NCBI GenBank assembly: GCA_016722075.1
Contig: JADKGW010000001.1
Location: forward strand, 2,232,001 to 2,296,000
Origin: Candidatus Kouleothrix ribensis
GTDB lineage: Bacteria > Chloroflexota > Chloroflexia > Chloroflexales > Roseiflexaceae
Reading direction: 5' to 3'
Length of the DNA: 64,000 bases
In this document: positions 51,494 through 59,832 of the stretch, piece by piece
Position numbering within the stretch: the stretch's first letter is position 1
Layout: every line of letters starts with the position of its first letter
The notes under the pieces: generated by a model
The model's database searches: none
Told to the model about the DNA's origin: nothing
Seen by the model: the letters and a program-made list of their open reading frames with translations, nothing else
Made by a program: the position numbers and the translations under genes

Positions 51494-52237
51494 CTACGGC
51501 ACAATGTCAATTGGCACGCCGTGGGTCAGCGCCGGGTCGAGCGAGCCGGGGCGAGCGCCGCGCAAGGTCAGGCCATACGGCCCGGCCCCGCGCCGCTCGA
51601 GCTGCATGCGCAGCGGGTCGCCGGCACCAACACCCGGCAGTGGCGCCACCAGCGTGATCGTCGCCGTGCCGAGCGGGAAGGTTGGCCCGGCAGCACCGCC
51701 AAGTAGCGCCTGGTACTGCTCGGCCGCAGCCCACACATCTTCAACCAGCACCTCAACCCCGGCAATGCCCACGACGCCATTGGCATGCCGGCGTAGATCG
51801 CCGCGCGGCACGCGCAGGGCACGGTCGGTCAGATCGCCGCACAGGAACGGCAGGCCCACCACAGCCGGCCGGGATGTCTGCCATGCCACGCGCTGGCCAT
51901 CGGGGCGCAGCCGCCCGCCCGGCTGCGCGGCCGAGATCACCAGGCCGCGTGCGCGCGCCGCAGCAATATCGTCGTCGATCGCGCCCGGCAGCAGCGCATA
52001 GTCGATCAGACCCTCGCCAGCCGCACGATGGTGCCACCACTGGTGCGCGGGGGCCGGGCGCACAAACGCGATCAGCTCAAGGTAGGTGTCGTCGTCGAAC
52101 ACCACCAGGGCGTTATGGGTCGCACCATCGGCATGCGTACCGCCCGGCGCCACAGTAAAACCAAGTGTCGTATAACTGGTAATGGCTGAGTCCAGGTCAT
52201 CGACTAGAATAACCATATGGTCGATCGCACGAATCAT
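51494..52237 (-). CDS. VOC/glyoxalase-like domain protein
   Basis: 247 residues. The N-terminal half matches the glyoxalase-3-like VOC fold (AIDHMVILVDDLDSAITSY, TYLELIAF), with a second VOC-like module after residue ~140 (VEVLVEDVWAAAEQYQALLG). Metal ligands cannot be fixed confidently; His7 is a candidate. Members act as dioxygenases, isomerases or resistance proteins; no substrate can be named here. Confidence 0.8.
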   Translation of the reverse strand: MIRAIDHMVILVDDLDSAITSYTTLGFTVAPGGTHADGATHNALVVFDDDTYLELIAFVRPAPAHQWWHHRAAGEGLIDYALLPGAIDDDIAAARARGLVISAAQPGGRLRPDGQRVAWQTSRPAVVGLPFLCGDLTDRALRVPRGDLRRHANGVVGIAGVEVLVEDVWAAAEQYQALLGGAAGPTFPLGTATITLVAPLPGVGAGDPLRMQLERRGAGPYGLTLRGARPGSLDPALTHGVPIDIVP

Positions 52238-52343
52238 TCGTCGGTCATCCCTTCCCTCACCACAGCTCGGCCATGATCGCCGAGCAACCTACCGCACGCC
52301 TGCTTGGCCACGACCGCCGTACGGGCGTGCGGAACCTACACGC

Positions 52344-52961
52344 TCACCCAGCACGGCTGCCCAGCCCAGCCAGCACAAATTGCACAACATGCTCGGCCAG
52401 ATCAGCACTGCCGGGGCCAGCTACGCGTGCCAACTGCTCGAACGCGCGCGGGCTGACCAGCGCGAGGCACAGTGCCGCCAATACATCGGGGTCGCCGGCG
52501 TGCAATCGGCCCTGCTGCTGCCCTGCGGCGATCACCTGGCGAAACAAGCGGTGCTGCGTATCGTACAGCTGCTGCTGCCACTCGGGTGCCGCGCCGCCGC
52601 AGGCGCCATCGCCGGCAGGGCGCAGCTCGAACAGCGCAGCCTGATCGGCGGCGTGCTGGTATTGCACCAGCACCAGCATGCGCAGCTGCTGGAGCGGATC
52701 GGGCGCCGATGCGACTGCCGCGATCAGGTAATCGCGCGTCTGGTTGCAGGCAGCGTGGCTCACCGCCGCGACCAGATGCTCTTTGCTCGGGAAGCGCCGG
52801 TAGATCGTGCCCACGCCTACGCCTGCGCGCCGCGCGACCTCGTCCATCGTCACATCGGTACCGCGCTCGGCAAAGAGCGCATGCGCCGCCGCCAGTACGC
52901 GTTCGAGGTTACGCTGCGCATCCCGGCGTGTATGCCGCCCATTGCCATTGGCCTGATCCAT
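52344..52961 (-). CDS. TetR-family transcriptional regulator
   Basis: 205 residues. The N-terminal TetR helix-turn-helix is clear (ERVLAAAHALFAERG, MDEVARRAGVGVGTIYRRFPSKEHL). The C-terminal ligand domain is variable. Likely target: the neighbouring VOC gene, which starts 106 bases downstream on the same strand, though an operator was not identified. Confidence 0.93.
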   Translation of the reverse strand: MDQANGNGRHTRRDAQRNLERVLAAAHALFAERGTDVTMDEVARRAGVGVGTIYRRFPSKEHLVAAVSHAACNQTRDYLIAAVASAPDPLQQLRMLVLVQYQHAADQAALFELRPAGDGACGGAAPEWQQQLYDTQHRLFRQVIAAGQQQGRLHAGDPDVLAALCLALVSPRAFEQLARVAGPGSADLAEHVVQFVLAGLGSRAG

Positions 52962-53158
52962 GCGCCCATGCTCCCATATACTGTTCGAATAGGTCCGCTT
53001 CTGCTGCGCCCGGTAGCTTCACCACGCGGGGCGACCAAACCGATGATTCGGCGGCGGCCCCGGCCATGTTGCGCGCAGTATAGCACCACTTGCCAAAAAG
53101 CGGAAGGTTCGTTCCACTTCCATCAATAGCATGGCAGCACCCCGCGCTACATTGCCTA

Positions 53159-53187
53159 TTGACAAGCCACAATCCAGCTGCTATACT
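53159..53187 (+). promoter_or_regulatory. consensus promoter of the LacI-type gene
   Basis: TTGACA at 53159-53164, 17 bp, TATACT at 53182-53187. An AT-rich dyad TTAAT-CA-ATTAA at 53208-53219, just downstream of the start point, is a possible autoregulatory operator. Confidence 0.7.
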
Positions 53188-53246
53188 GCGCTTAATCGTT
53201 TCACCACTTAATCAATTAATCCGTTTATTGTTTCAGCGTCAGGCAT

Positions 53247-54260
53247 ATGGCGGCGACGATCAAGCAAGTTGCCGAGCTCGCCGAGGTCTCGACGGCGACA
53301 GTCTCGTATGTGCTGAATGGCACGGGCACAGTCACCGACGCGACGCGCCAGCGGGTGCTCGGTGCAATAGCCCAGCTGAACTATCAGCCTAGCCACGCAG
53401 CGCGCAGCATGCGCGGGCGCAGCTATACCCTGGGGCTAACCCTGCCGGCCCAACCTGGCCGCCTGGCTGACCCGGCGCTGGCCGAGCTGCTGGCAGGCCT
53501 GACCGACGCGGCCGCGATGCGCGGCTACTTCGTGCTGCTGGCCACAGTCGGCGATCAGAACGAAGTTGAGCTGTGCCTGCAGCTCGCGCGCACCGGGCGG
53601 GTCGATGGGGTGCTTCTGCTCGACATGCTCGTCGACGACGAGCGCGCGCGTGGGCTGTGCGCGGCCAAGGTGGCACACGTATGCGCGGGGCCGCCGCCGA
53701 GCGCCTGCCCCAGCCCGTTCGTGATGGTCGATGGCCGGGCCGGCGCGCTCGCGGCGGTGCGGCACCTGCTTGGGCTGGGGCACCGGCGGATTGGGCTGAT
53801 CCAACTGCCCTCGGAGCTGGCCGAGAGCGAGCCGCGCTACCAGGGCTACGCCGATGCACTCACCGAAGCCGGGATCGCACCCGACCCGGCGCTGATCGTC
53901 GAGGCCGGCCGCACCGAGGAAGACGGCTACCAGGCGATCGGCGAGCTACTTGCCGCGCCGCAGCCACCAACTGCCGTGCTGGCCTGCAACGACGAGCTGG
54001 CATTCGGGGCCATGCACGCACTGTACGATGCCGGGCTGGAGGTTGGCCGCGACATCTCGATCATCGGGTTCGACGATCTGCCGCTGGCCACGCACACGCA
54101 CCCGCCGCTCACCGCGCTACGCCAGCCGCGCCGGGCGGTCGGCGAGCACCTGGCGGCACTGCTGATCGACACAATTGAGCAGCGCGCGCGCGCCGCCCAG
54201 AGCACGACGCTTAGCCCACGCCTGATCATCCGGCGCTCGACCGGGCCGGCACGCGTGTAA
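53247..54260 (+). CDS. LacI-family transcriptional regulator
   Basis: 337 residues. N-terminal helix-turn-helix with hinge helix (TIKQVAELAEVSTATVSYVLNG, given in parts; HAARSMRGRS), then a periplasmic-binding-protein-like effector domain (LGHRRIGLI, ACNDELAFGAMHAL, ISIIGFDDLPLA). It probably responds to a sugar and controls transport genes; a UgpC/MalK-type ATPase follows 139 bases downstream. The start is preceded by a weak ribosome site. Confidence 0.94.
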   Translation: MAATIKQVAELAEVSTATVSYVLNGTGTVTDATRQRVLGAIAQLNYQPSHAARSMRGRSYTLGLTLPAQPGRLADPALAELLAGLTDAAAMRGYFVLLATVGDQNEVELCLQLARTGRVDGVLLLDMLVDDERARGLCAAKVAHVCAGPPPSACPSPFVMVDGRAGALAAVRHLLGLGHRRIGLIQLPSELAESEPRYQGYADALTEAGIAPDPALIVEAGRTEEDGYQAIGELLAAPQPPTAVLACNDELAFGAMHALYDAGLEVGRDISIIGFDDLPLATHTHPPLTALRQPRRAVGEHLAALLIDTIEQRARAAQSTTLSPRLIIRRSTGPARV

Positions 54261-54271
54261 CCAACCGGGCA

Positions 54272-54318
54272 TATGCGGCCGGCGTGTTTGCCTGCGGCTG
54301 CAGGCAGGAACCACCGCA
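54272..54318. repeat. dispersed intergenic repeat with hairpin
   Basis: GCGGCCGGCGTGTTTGCC followed by a 7-bp hairpin TGCCTGC-GGCT-GCAGGCA. It shares the CCGGYRTGYTTGCCTGCGG core with the element at 55529-55589. Confidence 0.55.
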
Positions 54319-54399
54319 TTCATACTGTTCATCGATGCATAGCGCCGCTTGTGGCGTTACCGACACTGTGTTTAGTGCTAGTCGAAGGAGCAAGCAACC

Positions 54400-55503
54400 A
54401 TGGCAGGTATTAAGTTCGATCACGTATGGAAGCGCTTCGGCGAGGTCTCGGTGCTCAAAGACCTCAACATCGACATCCCCGACCAGGAATTTCTGGTGTT
54501 GGTCGGCCCCTCGGGCTGCGGCAAATCGACGGCCTTGCGCTGCCTGGCCGGCCTCGAGGAGATCACCGACGGCAATATCTATATCGGCGACCGGGTGGTG
54601 AACGACGTGCCGCCCAAGGATCGCGACATTGCGATGGTTTTCCAGAGCTACGCGCTCTACCCGCACATGTCGGTGTACGACAACATGGCGTTCGGCCTTA
54701 AGCTGCGCAAAACGCCCAAGACCGAGATCGACAAACGCGTGAAAGAGGCTGCCGAGATGCTCAGCATCGGCCACCTGCTCGACCGCAAGCCCAAAGCGCT
54801 CTCGGGTGGCCAGCGCCAGCGCGTCGCGCTCGGCCGCGCGATCGTGCGTAACCCGGCAGTGTTCCTCATGGACGAGCCGCTCTCGAACCTCGACGCCAAG
54901 CTGCGCGTCCAGACGCGCGGCGAGATCTCGAAGCTGCACCAGCGCCTGAAGACCACCTTCATCTATGTGACGCACGACCAGACCGAGGCGCTCACCATGG
55001 GCTCGCGCATCGCGGTGATGAAGGACGGCATTCTCCAGCAGCTCGACACACCGCAGACGCTCTACGATCACCCGGCCAATATGTTCGTGGCCGGCTTCAT
55101 TGGCTCGCCATCGATGAACTTCTTCGAGGGCAAGCTCGACCGCAGCGCGGGCGGCCTGGTGGTCGACTTCGGGCCGTTCCACTTGCCGGTGCCGGCCGAG
55201 AAGAACGACCAGATTGGCGGGAACGTCGGCAAGGCCGTGTACTTCGGCATTCGCCCCGAGGATATTCACGACGCCCACTATGTGCCGCGCGGCGTCGATG
55301 AGAACGCCAAGATGTCGGCAAATGTCACCGTGGTCGAGCCGCTCGGCTCCGAGGTGTTCGCCTATATCGAGAACGGCGGCAAGGAAATGGTTAGCCGGCT
55401 CGATCCACGCACCAGCGCCCGCGTCGGCCAGAAGGTCGATCTGGTCGTTGATATGGGCAAGATGCATATCTTCGACCGCGAGACCGAGAAGGCGCTGGCG
55501 TAG
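54400..55503 (+). CDS. ugpC: ABC transporter ATP-binding protein, UgpC/MalK type
   Basis: 367 residues. Walker A GPSGCGKST, Q-loop VFQSYALYPHMSV, signature LSGGQRQRV, Walker B VFLMDEPLSNLDA and H-loop VTHDQTEA are all present, followed by the ~130-residue TOBE/regulatory domain of the MalK/UgpC group. It energises uptake of a sugar or glycerol-3-phosphate. Permease and binding-protein genes are absent, so it is a stand-alone ATPase that may serve several importers, as is common in Gram-positive bacteria. Confidence 0.95.
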   Translation: MAGIKFDHVWKRFGEVSVLKDLNIDIPDQEFLVLVGPSGCGKSTALRCLAGLEEITDGNIYIGDRVVNDVPPKDRDIAMVFQSYALYPHMSVYDNMAFGLKLRKTPKTEIDKRVKEAAEMLSIGHLLDRKPKALSGGQRQRVALGRAIVRNPAVFLMDEPLSNLDAKLRVQTRGEISKLHQRLKTTFIYVTHDQTEALTMGSRIAVMKDGILQQLDTPQTLYDHPANMFVAGFIGSPSMNFFEGKLDRSAGGLVVDFGPFHLPVPAEKNDQIGGNVGKAVYFGIRPEDIHDAHYVPRGVDENAKMSANVTVVEPLGSEVFAYIENGGKEMVSRLDPRTSARVGQKVDLVVDMGKMHIFDRETEKALA

Positions 55504-55589
55504 CGCAGGCCGGGCCTGCGTGCTGACCGGACGTACGCAGCCGGTGTGCTTGCCTGCGGCAGCGTGAAAAGCCGCAACTGCGTACGTCC
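55504..55589. repeat. terminator hairpin plus dispersed repeat with 12-bp arms
   Basis: Directly after the stop, CGCAGGCC and GGCCTGCG form an 8-bp stem. A second element has perfect 12-bp arms GGACGTACGCAG (55529-55540) and CTGCGTACGTCC (55578-55589) around the CCGGTGTGCTTGCCTGCGG core shared with 54272-54318. Confidence 0.6.
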
Positions 55590-55663
55590 TCAACAGATCA
55601 GGAAGCGGTAAGTAGCGAGGGGTGGGCCGGGGAGGCACCACGCGCCGATTCAGAGCAATAGCG

Positions 55664-55697
55664 ACGAAACACGCCGGCAGCTGCCGGCGTGTTTCGT
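55664..55697 (-). terminator. terminator hairpin after tRNA-Gly
   Basis: A perfect 34-base palindrome (17 bp per arm, centre at 55680/55681) immediately after the tRNA 3' end, with ACGAAACACGCCGGCAG as one arm. Confidence 0.7.
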
Positions 55698-55699
55698 GT

Positions 55700-55773
55700 T
55701 GGTACGGGAGGCGGGAATCGAACCCGCGACTGGAGCTTGGAAGGCTCTCGCGTTACCACTACGCCACTCCCGC
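55700..55773 (-). tRNA. tRNA-Gly (anticodon TCC), CCA encoded
   Basis: A cloverleaf fits: acceptor GCGGGAG with CTCCCGT (G1-U72 wobble), D-arm region GGCGTAGTGGTAACGC, anticodon stem-loop GAGCCTTCCAAGCTC with TCC at 55741-55739, and T arm GCGGGTTCGATTCCCGC. Discriminator A is followed by an encoded CCA. It reads GGA (and likely other GGN) codons. Confidence 0.96.
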
Positions 55774-55783
55774 ATGGCCCCCG

Positions 55784-55812
55784 ATTCTAGCGGCGACGCA
55801 CGGTTTCGTCAA
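55784..55812 (-). promoter_or_regulatory. promoter of tRNA-Gly
   Basis: On the minus strand, TTGACG (55812-55807), 17 bp, TAGAAT (55789-55784), just upstream of the tRNA 5' end. The remaining gap to 56239 (about 430 bases) shows no convincing gene. Confidence 0.7.
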
Positions 55813-56239
55813 GTCGCATGCCACCCGATGCACCAAGATGTACTTTTTGTCATTACGATCCTCGCTCGTTCCGTTATCTCGCGATCTGTAGGCGCCTGCA
55901 GCCCTGCTACTACCTGTAATCAAACTGTCATCTTGGTGGCCTTGCGCCACCGCAGGCCCTGCCGGTAGCTGCGGGCCAGCCCGGCTATGCCGCATCAAAC
56001 GCGTGCATGGCCTGCGGTGGTGCGCAGTGCGCCGCCGAAATGCGCCCGCAGCCTGCGTGCGTATAGCGTGGCGTATACACAGCGGATCGTCATCGTACCA
56101 CGCAATATTGATCACCTATCGTTCATCTGCGCTGCCTATACTCTGGCCATACACACACAGATTGAACCCAACGAGCGCACACGTCCGCACGACTGGCGTA
56201 TTTTTGCTTTTGAAGCCGGTCGTTTTCACGAGGTACGCA

Positions 56240-56857
56240 ATGCTACCAACATTTGAGATCCTGGCCCACGCACGCGAGGGCGGCGGCGAGTCGCGCTGGG
56301 CGATCGAGCCGGAGTCGGCGCTGATCGCACGCGCCAAGAGCGGCGACCCCGAGGCGATCGGCATGCTCTACGAGCGCTATGCGCCCCAGATTCAGCGCTA
56401 CATTGCTGCGCGGCTGGGCGACCCTGTGCAGGCCGAAGATGTCTGCGCCGATGTGTTTGTGAAAGTGCTCGAAAGCCTGGCGCGCTACGAAGACCGCGGC
56501 TGGCCATTTTCGGCCTGGCTGTACAGGATCGCGTACGCTCGCACCATCGATGTGCTGCGCCAGTCGCGCCGCCGCCACTCGGTGCCGCTCGACGAACGCC
56601 AGCTAGGCACGCTCGACCCGCCCGACGAAGCAATTATGAGCCGGATCGCCTACCACGAGATCAAGGGCGCAATGTCCATCCTGACCCGCGAGCAGCGCCT
56701 GGTTCTGCGCCTGCGCTTCGATGAAGACCGTAGCCTGGCCGAGATCGCCGAGTCGCTCGGCCGCACAGTAGGCTCGATCAAGGCGCTCCAGCATCGCGGC
56801 CTGACACGCCTGGCCCAGGAGCTTGGCTCGCAGGCGGCACTGGTGCCGACGGTCTAG
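56240..56857 (+). CDS. ECF-type RNA polymerase sigma factor
   Basis: 205 residues. Region 2 (LYERYAPQIQRYI, AEDVCADVFVKVLESL, WPFSAWLYRIAYARTIDVLR) and region 4 (LTREQRLVLRLRFDEDRSLAEIAESLGRTVGSIKALQHRGL) are clear, with no region 3. It directs polymerase to a stress or surface regulon. No anti-sigma factor gene lies next to it. ATG 56240 follows GAGG by 6 bases. A strong terminator follows at 56895-56930. Confidence 0.92.
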   Translation: MLPTFEILAHAREGGGESRWAIEPESALIARAKSGDPEAIGMLYERYAPQIQRYIAARLGDPVQAEDVCADVFVKVLESLARYEDRGWPFSAWLYRIAYARTIDVLRQSRRRHSVPLDERQLGTLDPPDEAIMSRIAYHEIKGAMSILTREQRLVLRLRFDEDRSLAEIAESLGRTVGSIKALQHRGLTRLAQELGSQAALVPTV

Positions 56858-56894
56858 GCACGATCATGGCTCATCGCCGCTTTATCCGATTTGC

Positions 56895-56930
56895 GACACG
56901 ATGCCCAGCCCGGCATCGTGTCTTTTTTTT
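56895..56930 (+). terminator. rho-independent terminator of the sigma factor gene
   Basis: GACACGATGCC, 6-nt loop, GGCATCGTGTC, then eight Ts: a textbook intrinsic terminator. Confidence 0.92.
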
Positions 56931-57003
56931 GAGCTGCGCAGCCGGCCGGCCCGCCCTCCAGGGCTAGTTTGACCACACAACCCGGCGATCTGCCGAAAAA
57001 CCC

Positions 57004-57033
57004 TTGACACATCATGGCCCAAGATCGTATAAT
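57004..57033 (+). promoter_or_regulatory. consensus promoter of the zincin gene
   Basis: TTGACA at 57004-57009, 18 bp, TATAAT at 57028-57033. The start point near 57040 leaves a leader of only about 13 bases, consisting almost entirely of the ribosome site AGGAG. Confidence 0.8.
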
Positions 57034-57052
57034 GACGCGCAGGAGTAGTGCT

Positions 57053-57421
57053 ATGATGGATGATCGGGTATTTGAAGCCATGGTGCGCGAGGTGCTCGAT
57101 ACGCTGCCACCTGAGTTCGCGCGGCACCTCGCAAATATCGAGGTGCAGGTCGCCCCGCGCCCACTACCCCTGCATCGCCGCGTAGCCAACATCCGGCCCT
57201 GGCAGACGCTGTACGGCCTGTACGAGGGCGTGCCGCTGACCGAGCGTGGCGGGGCTAGCCCGCTGATGCCTGATCTGATTACGATCTTTCAAGAGCCGCT
57301 CGAGCGCGATTTCCCAGGCCAGGCCGAGCTGCGTGCGCAGGTGCGCCGTACGGTGCTGCACGAGCTGGCGCACTTTTTTGGAATCAGCGACGATCGCCTG
57401 CACGAGCTGGATGCCTATTAG
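57053..57421 (+). CDS. minimal zinc metalloprotease (zincin, PF06262-like)
   Basis: 122 residues. The HELAHFFGISDDRLHELDAY C-terminus carries HExxH and the family FGxxDdrLxEL motif. The short length is normal for these minimal zincins, whose substrates are mostly unknown. The longer frame from 57014 overlaps the promoter, so ATG 57053 (or 57056) after AGGAG is the start. The GH18 gene follows 49 bases downstream. Confidence 0.9.
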   Translation: MMDDRVFEAMVREVLDTLPPEFARHLANIEVQVAPRPLPLHRRVANIRPWQTLYGLYEGVPLTERGGASPLMPDLITIFQEPLERDFPGQAELRAQVRRTVLHELAHFFGISDDRLHELDAY

Positions 57422-57470
57422 GCCCGGCTGGCAGCGCGGCGCCGCTCCCGTGAATCGCCAACCTCAATCT

Positions 57471-58733
57471 ATGATTCGTCGAAGCCACCCGCCACTACGC
57501 CGGATGCTCCTCGTTAGTATCTATACGATCGCGCTGCTCGTGTGGGCCGCGCTGATTGTCGATACGGTCGGGCTCGCGCAGCTGGCCAGCACACCGTTGG
57601 TGTTCCCAACCGCCACCCCTGCGCCGGTGCCAACCCAGCGCCCGCTCGCGCCGCGGGTGGTGGCGGCCAACCCGGCCGATCTGCTGCCGAATATCGTGCC
57701 GAGCGACGATCAGCGCATCAGAAACGTGCATCCCAAGACCGGCCGCTATATCGCGGCCTGGCTGCCCAACTCGTTCGACTCCGACAATCGCAAGTCGTTT
57801 GAGGCCAACGCCGATATCCTCGACGAAGTCAGCCCCTTCTGGTATTCGACCGACACGCGCGGCAATCTGCTGCACGGCTCCGATGCGCGCGACAAAGCGC
57901 TGATCGAGCTGGCGCACAGCAAGAATGTGCTGGTGCTGCCCACCATCCACAATATCGTCAATGGCACCGATCCGGTACCGGCGATCCTGCGCAGCCGCGA
58001 ACGCCGCAGCCAGCACGTGCGCAATATTCTTGAAGAGGTGCAGACCCACAACTACGATGGCATCGACATCGACTACGAGCTGCTCGACAGCAGCCTGCGC
58101 GGCGAGTTCTCGGCCTTTATTACCGAGCTGGCCGGCGCGCTGCACGCCGAGGGCAAACAGCTGACGATCGCGGTGCATGCCAAAACGTCCGACTACGGCG
58201 GGCTGGGCGGCTTCCAGGATTGGTCGGTGATCGGCCCGGCCGTCGACCGCATGCGGATCATGACCTACGACTACCACTGGCGTGGCGGCGGCCCTGGCCC
58301 GGTCGCGCCGATCTACTGGGTGCGCGAGGTTGCCGAGTATGCCAAGGCGACGGTCGATCCGTCGAAAGTGGTGATTGGTGTGCCGTTCTATGGCTATAAC
58401 TGGCCGGCCAACGGCGATGCGACGCCGCAGATCTGGACGGCGATCAACGATCTGATCCAGTCGTATCGCCTGCCGGTAAACTTCGCCGAGAGCGACGCGA
58501 ACGGGCCGATCCAGGAGAACTGGATCACTTACAACGGCCGTAAGGTCTGGTTCGCCACAAGCCGCGGCCTCGAGGCCAAAATTGGCCTGGTGCAGTCGCT
58601 CGATCTGGCCGGCATTGCGATCTGGCGGCTGGGCGGCGAAGATCCGAATAACTGGGAGGCGATCCGCATGAAGCTGGTGCAGGATCCATTCGAAAGCCAG
58701 CGCATGCTCAACAGCGTGCTGCCCGACCATTAG
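57471..58733 (+). CDS. GH18 family glycoside hydrolase (chitinase/YaaH-like), membrane-anchored
   Basis: 420 residues. One membrane helix near residues 12-35 is followed by a Thr/Pro-rich linker and a TIM barrel with the GH18 motif DGIDIDYE (catalytic Glu last), VIGVPFYGYNW, MTYDYHW and a C-terminal AIWRLGGEDP. It resembles spore-germination or cell-wall-associated GH18 proteins acting on GlcNAc-containing polymers outside the cell. The start ATG 57471 lacks a good ribosome site; GTG 57450 is an alternative. Confidence 0.92.
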   Translation: MIRRSHPPLRRMLLVSIYTIALLVWAALIVDTVGLAQLASTPLVFPTATPAPVPTQRPLAPRVVAANPADLLPNIVPSDDQRIRNVHPKTGRYIAAWLPNSFDSDNRKSFEANADILDEVSPFWYSTDTRGNLLHGSDARDKALIELAHSKNVLVLPTIHNIVNGTDPVPAILRSRERRSQHVRNILEEVQTHNYDGIDIDYELLDSSLRGEFSAFITELAGALHAEGKQLTIAVHAKTSDYGGLGGFQDWSVIGPAVDRMRIMTYDYHWRGGGPGPVAPIYWVREVAEYAKATVDPSKVVIGVPFYGYNWPANGDATPQIWTAINDLIQSYRLPVNFAESDANGPIQENWITYNGRKVWFATSRGLEAKIGLVQSLDLAGIAIWRLGGEDPNNWEAIRMKLVQDPFESQRMLNSVLPDH

Positions 58734-58780
58734 ATTGACATGTGCGACACACTGGCCTATGGTTTTTTCAGGCGTTGTGT

Positions 58781-59803
58781 ATGACTGAAACGGCCATCAA
58801 ATCGAACGAGCGCGAGGCCGCGCGGCTGTACGAGCGTGGCGTGGGCGCGGCGCGCGGTGGGCAGCGCCGGATGGCGGCCGGCCTGCTGGCGCGCGCGGTG
58901 CAGCTGAACCCGCGCCACGAGCAGGCATGGCTGTGGCTCTCGGGCGTGCTCGACACCCCCGACGATATCGCGTTCTGCCTGCGCGCGGTGCTGGCGGTCA
59001 ACCCGCACAACGAGCGCGCCCGCCAGGGCCTGGCCTGGCTCGATCAGCGCGGCATGACCACGCCGCAGTCGGCGTCTACGCCCGTGGCGCCGCCGGCCGA
59101 GCCGCGCGCAGCGGCGGCCGGCCCAGGCCGCCGCGAGCAGCCCGAGCACGAGGCCTCGTGGTGGGTCGGCTGGCGCCACAATCGTCGCGACAGCAACCGC
59201 GCGCGCACGCTGCTGTGGGTCATCCCGATCTTGCTGCTGCTGCTCACGCTCGGGCTGAACGCAGTGCTGCGCAGCGCGATCGATCGCAACATCGCGCAGG
59301 CAATCGCGGCAGCCCAGCCGCGGCCCGCAGCCACCGCGCTGCCGGCACTCCCGCCGATCATCCAGGCCGAGCTGCCGAGCACGCGCGACGCGGCCGTGCT
59401 GGCCTACCTCAGCGCGCTCGATCTGCCGCGCACACGCCTGCGCGCGGCCATAACCGGCTATCGCGCCACAACCGGCCAGCCGGGCGGTTCGGCGATCGTA
59501 CACGCTGCGGCGGCACGCACGCTACGCGAGCAGATCGACGCGCTGTATCGCGAGATCGACGCGATCGAGCCGCCGCCGGGGCTGGCGCCGGCCCACAATC
59601 GCTACCTGGCCGGGCTCGAGATCGAGCGCCAGGCACTCGACGACATGCTCGAATTCTACAGCAGCCTGGCGATCCAGTCGGCCAATCGCGCCACGCTGCG
59701 CATGGCCGACTCGGCCCACCAGATCGAGCTGGCGCGCCAGCTGCTCGATACGCGGCGCGCGGTGGTGCCGGCCACCAGCATACCGGCCCAGACACTACGC
59801 TGA
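58781..59803 (+). CDS. TPR-containing membrane protein of unknown function
   Basis: 340 residues. Residues ~8-95 carry two TPR-like units (ARLYERGVGAARGGQRRMAAGLLARAVQLNPRHEQAW). A linker leads to one membrane helix (~148-168), and the C-terminal ~160 residues are a mostly helical domain placed outside. Function unknown. It lies 47 bases after the GH18 gene and 29 bases before the aminopeptidase gene, so they likely form one transcription unit. Confidence 0.7.
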   Translation: MTETAIKSNEREAARLYERGVGAARGGQRRMAAGLLARAVQLNPRHEQAWLWLSGVLDTPDDIAFCLRAVLAVNPHNERARQGLAWLDQRGMTTPQSASTPVAPPAEPRAAAAGPGRREQPEHEASWWVGWRHNRRDSNRARTLLWVIPILLLLLTLGLNAVLRSAIDRNIAQAIAAAQPRPAATALPALPPIIQAELPSTRDAAVLAYLSALDLPRTRLRAAITGYRATTGQPGGSAIVHAAAARTLREQIDALYREIDAIEPPPGLAPAHNRYLAGLEIERQALDDMLEFYSSLAIQSANRATLRMADSAHQIELARQLLDTRRAVVPATSIPAQTLR

Positions 59804-59832
59804 CAGGTGATTACACAGAAACGAGCGCAACG

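Noticed and set aside
54226..55641. 471-codon open frame on the minus strand opposite the ABC ATPase gene
   Set aside because: It is a high-GC shadow of ugpC. The plus-strand frame carries all ABC motifs; the minus frame has no recognisable domain and crosses repeats.
55759..56115. 118-codon minus-strand open frame upstream of the sigma factor gene
   Set aside because: It overlaps the tRNA and its promoter, has no ribosome site and no domain.
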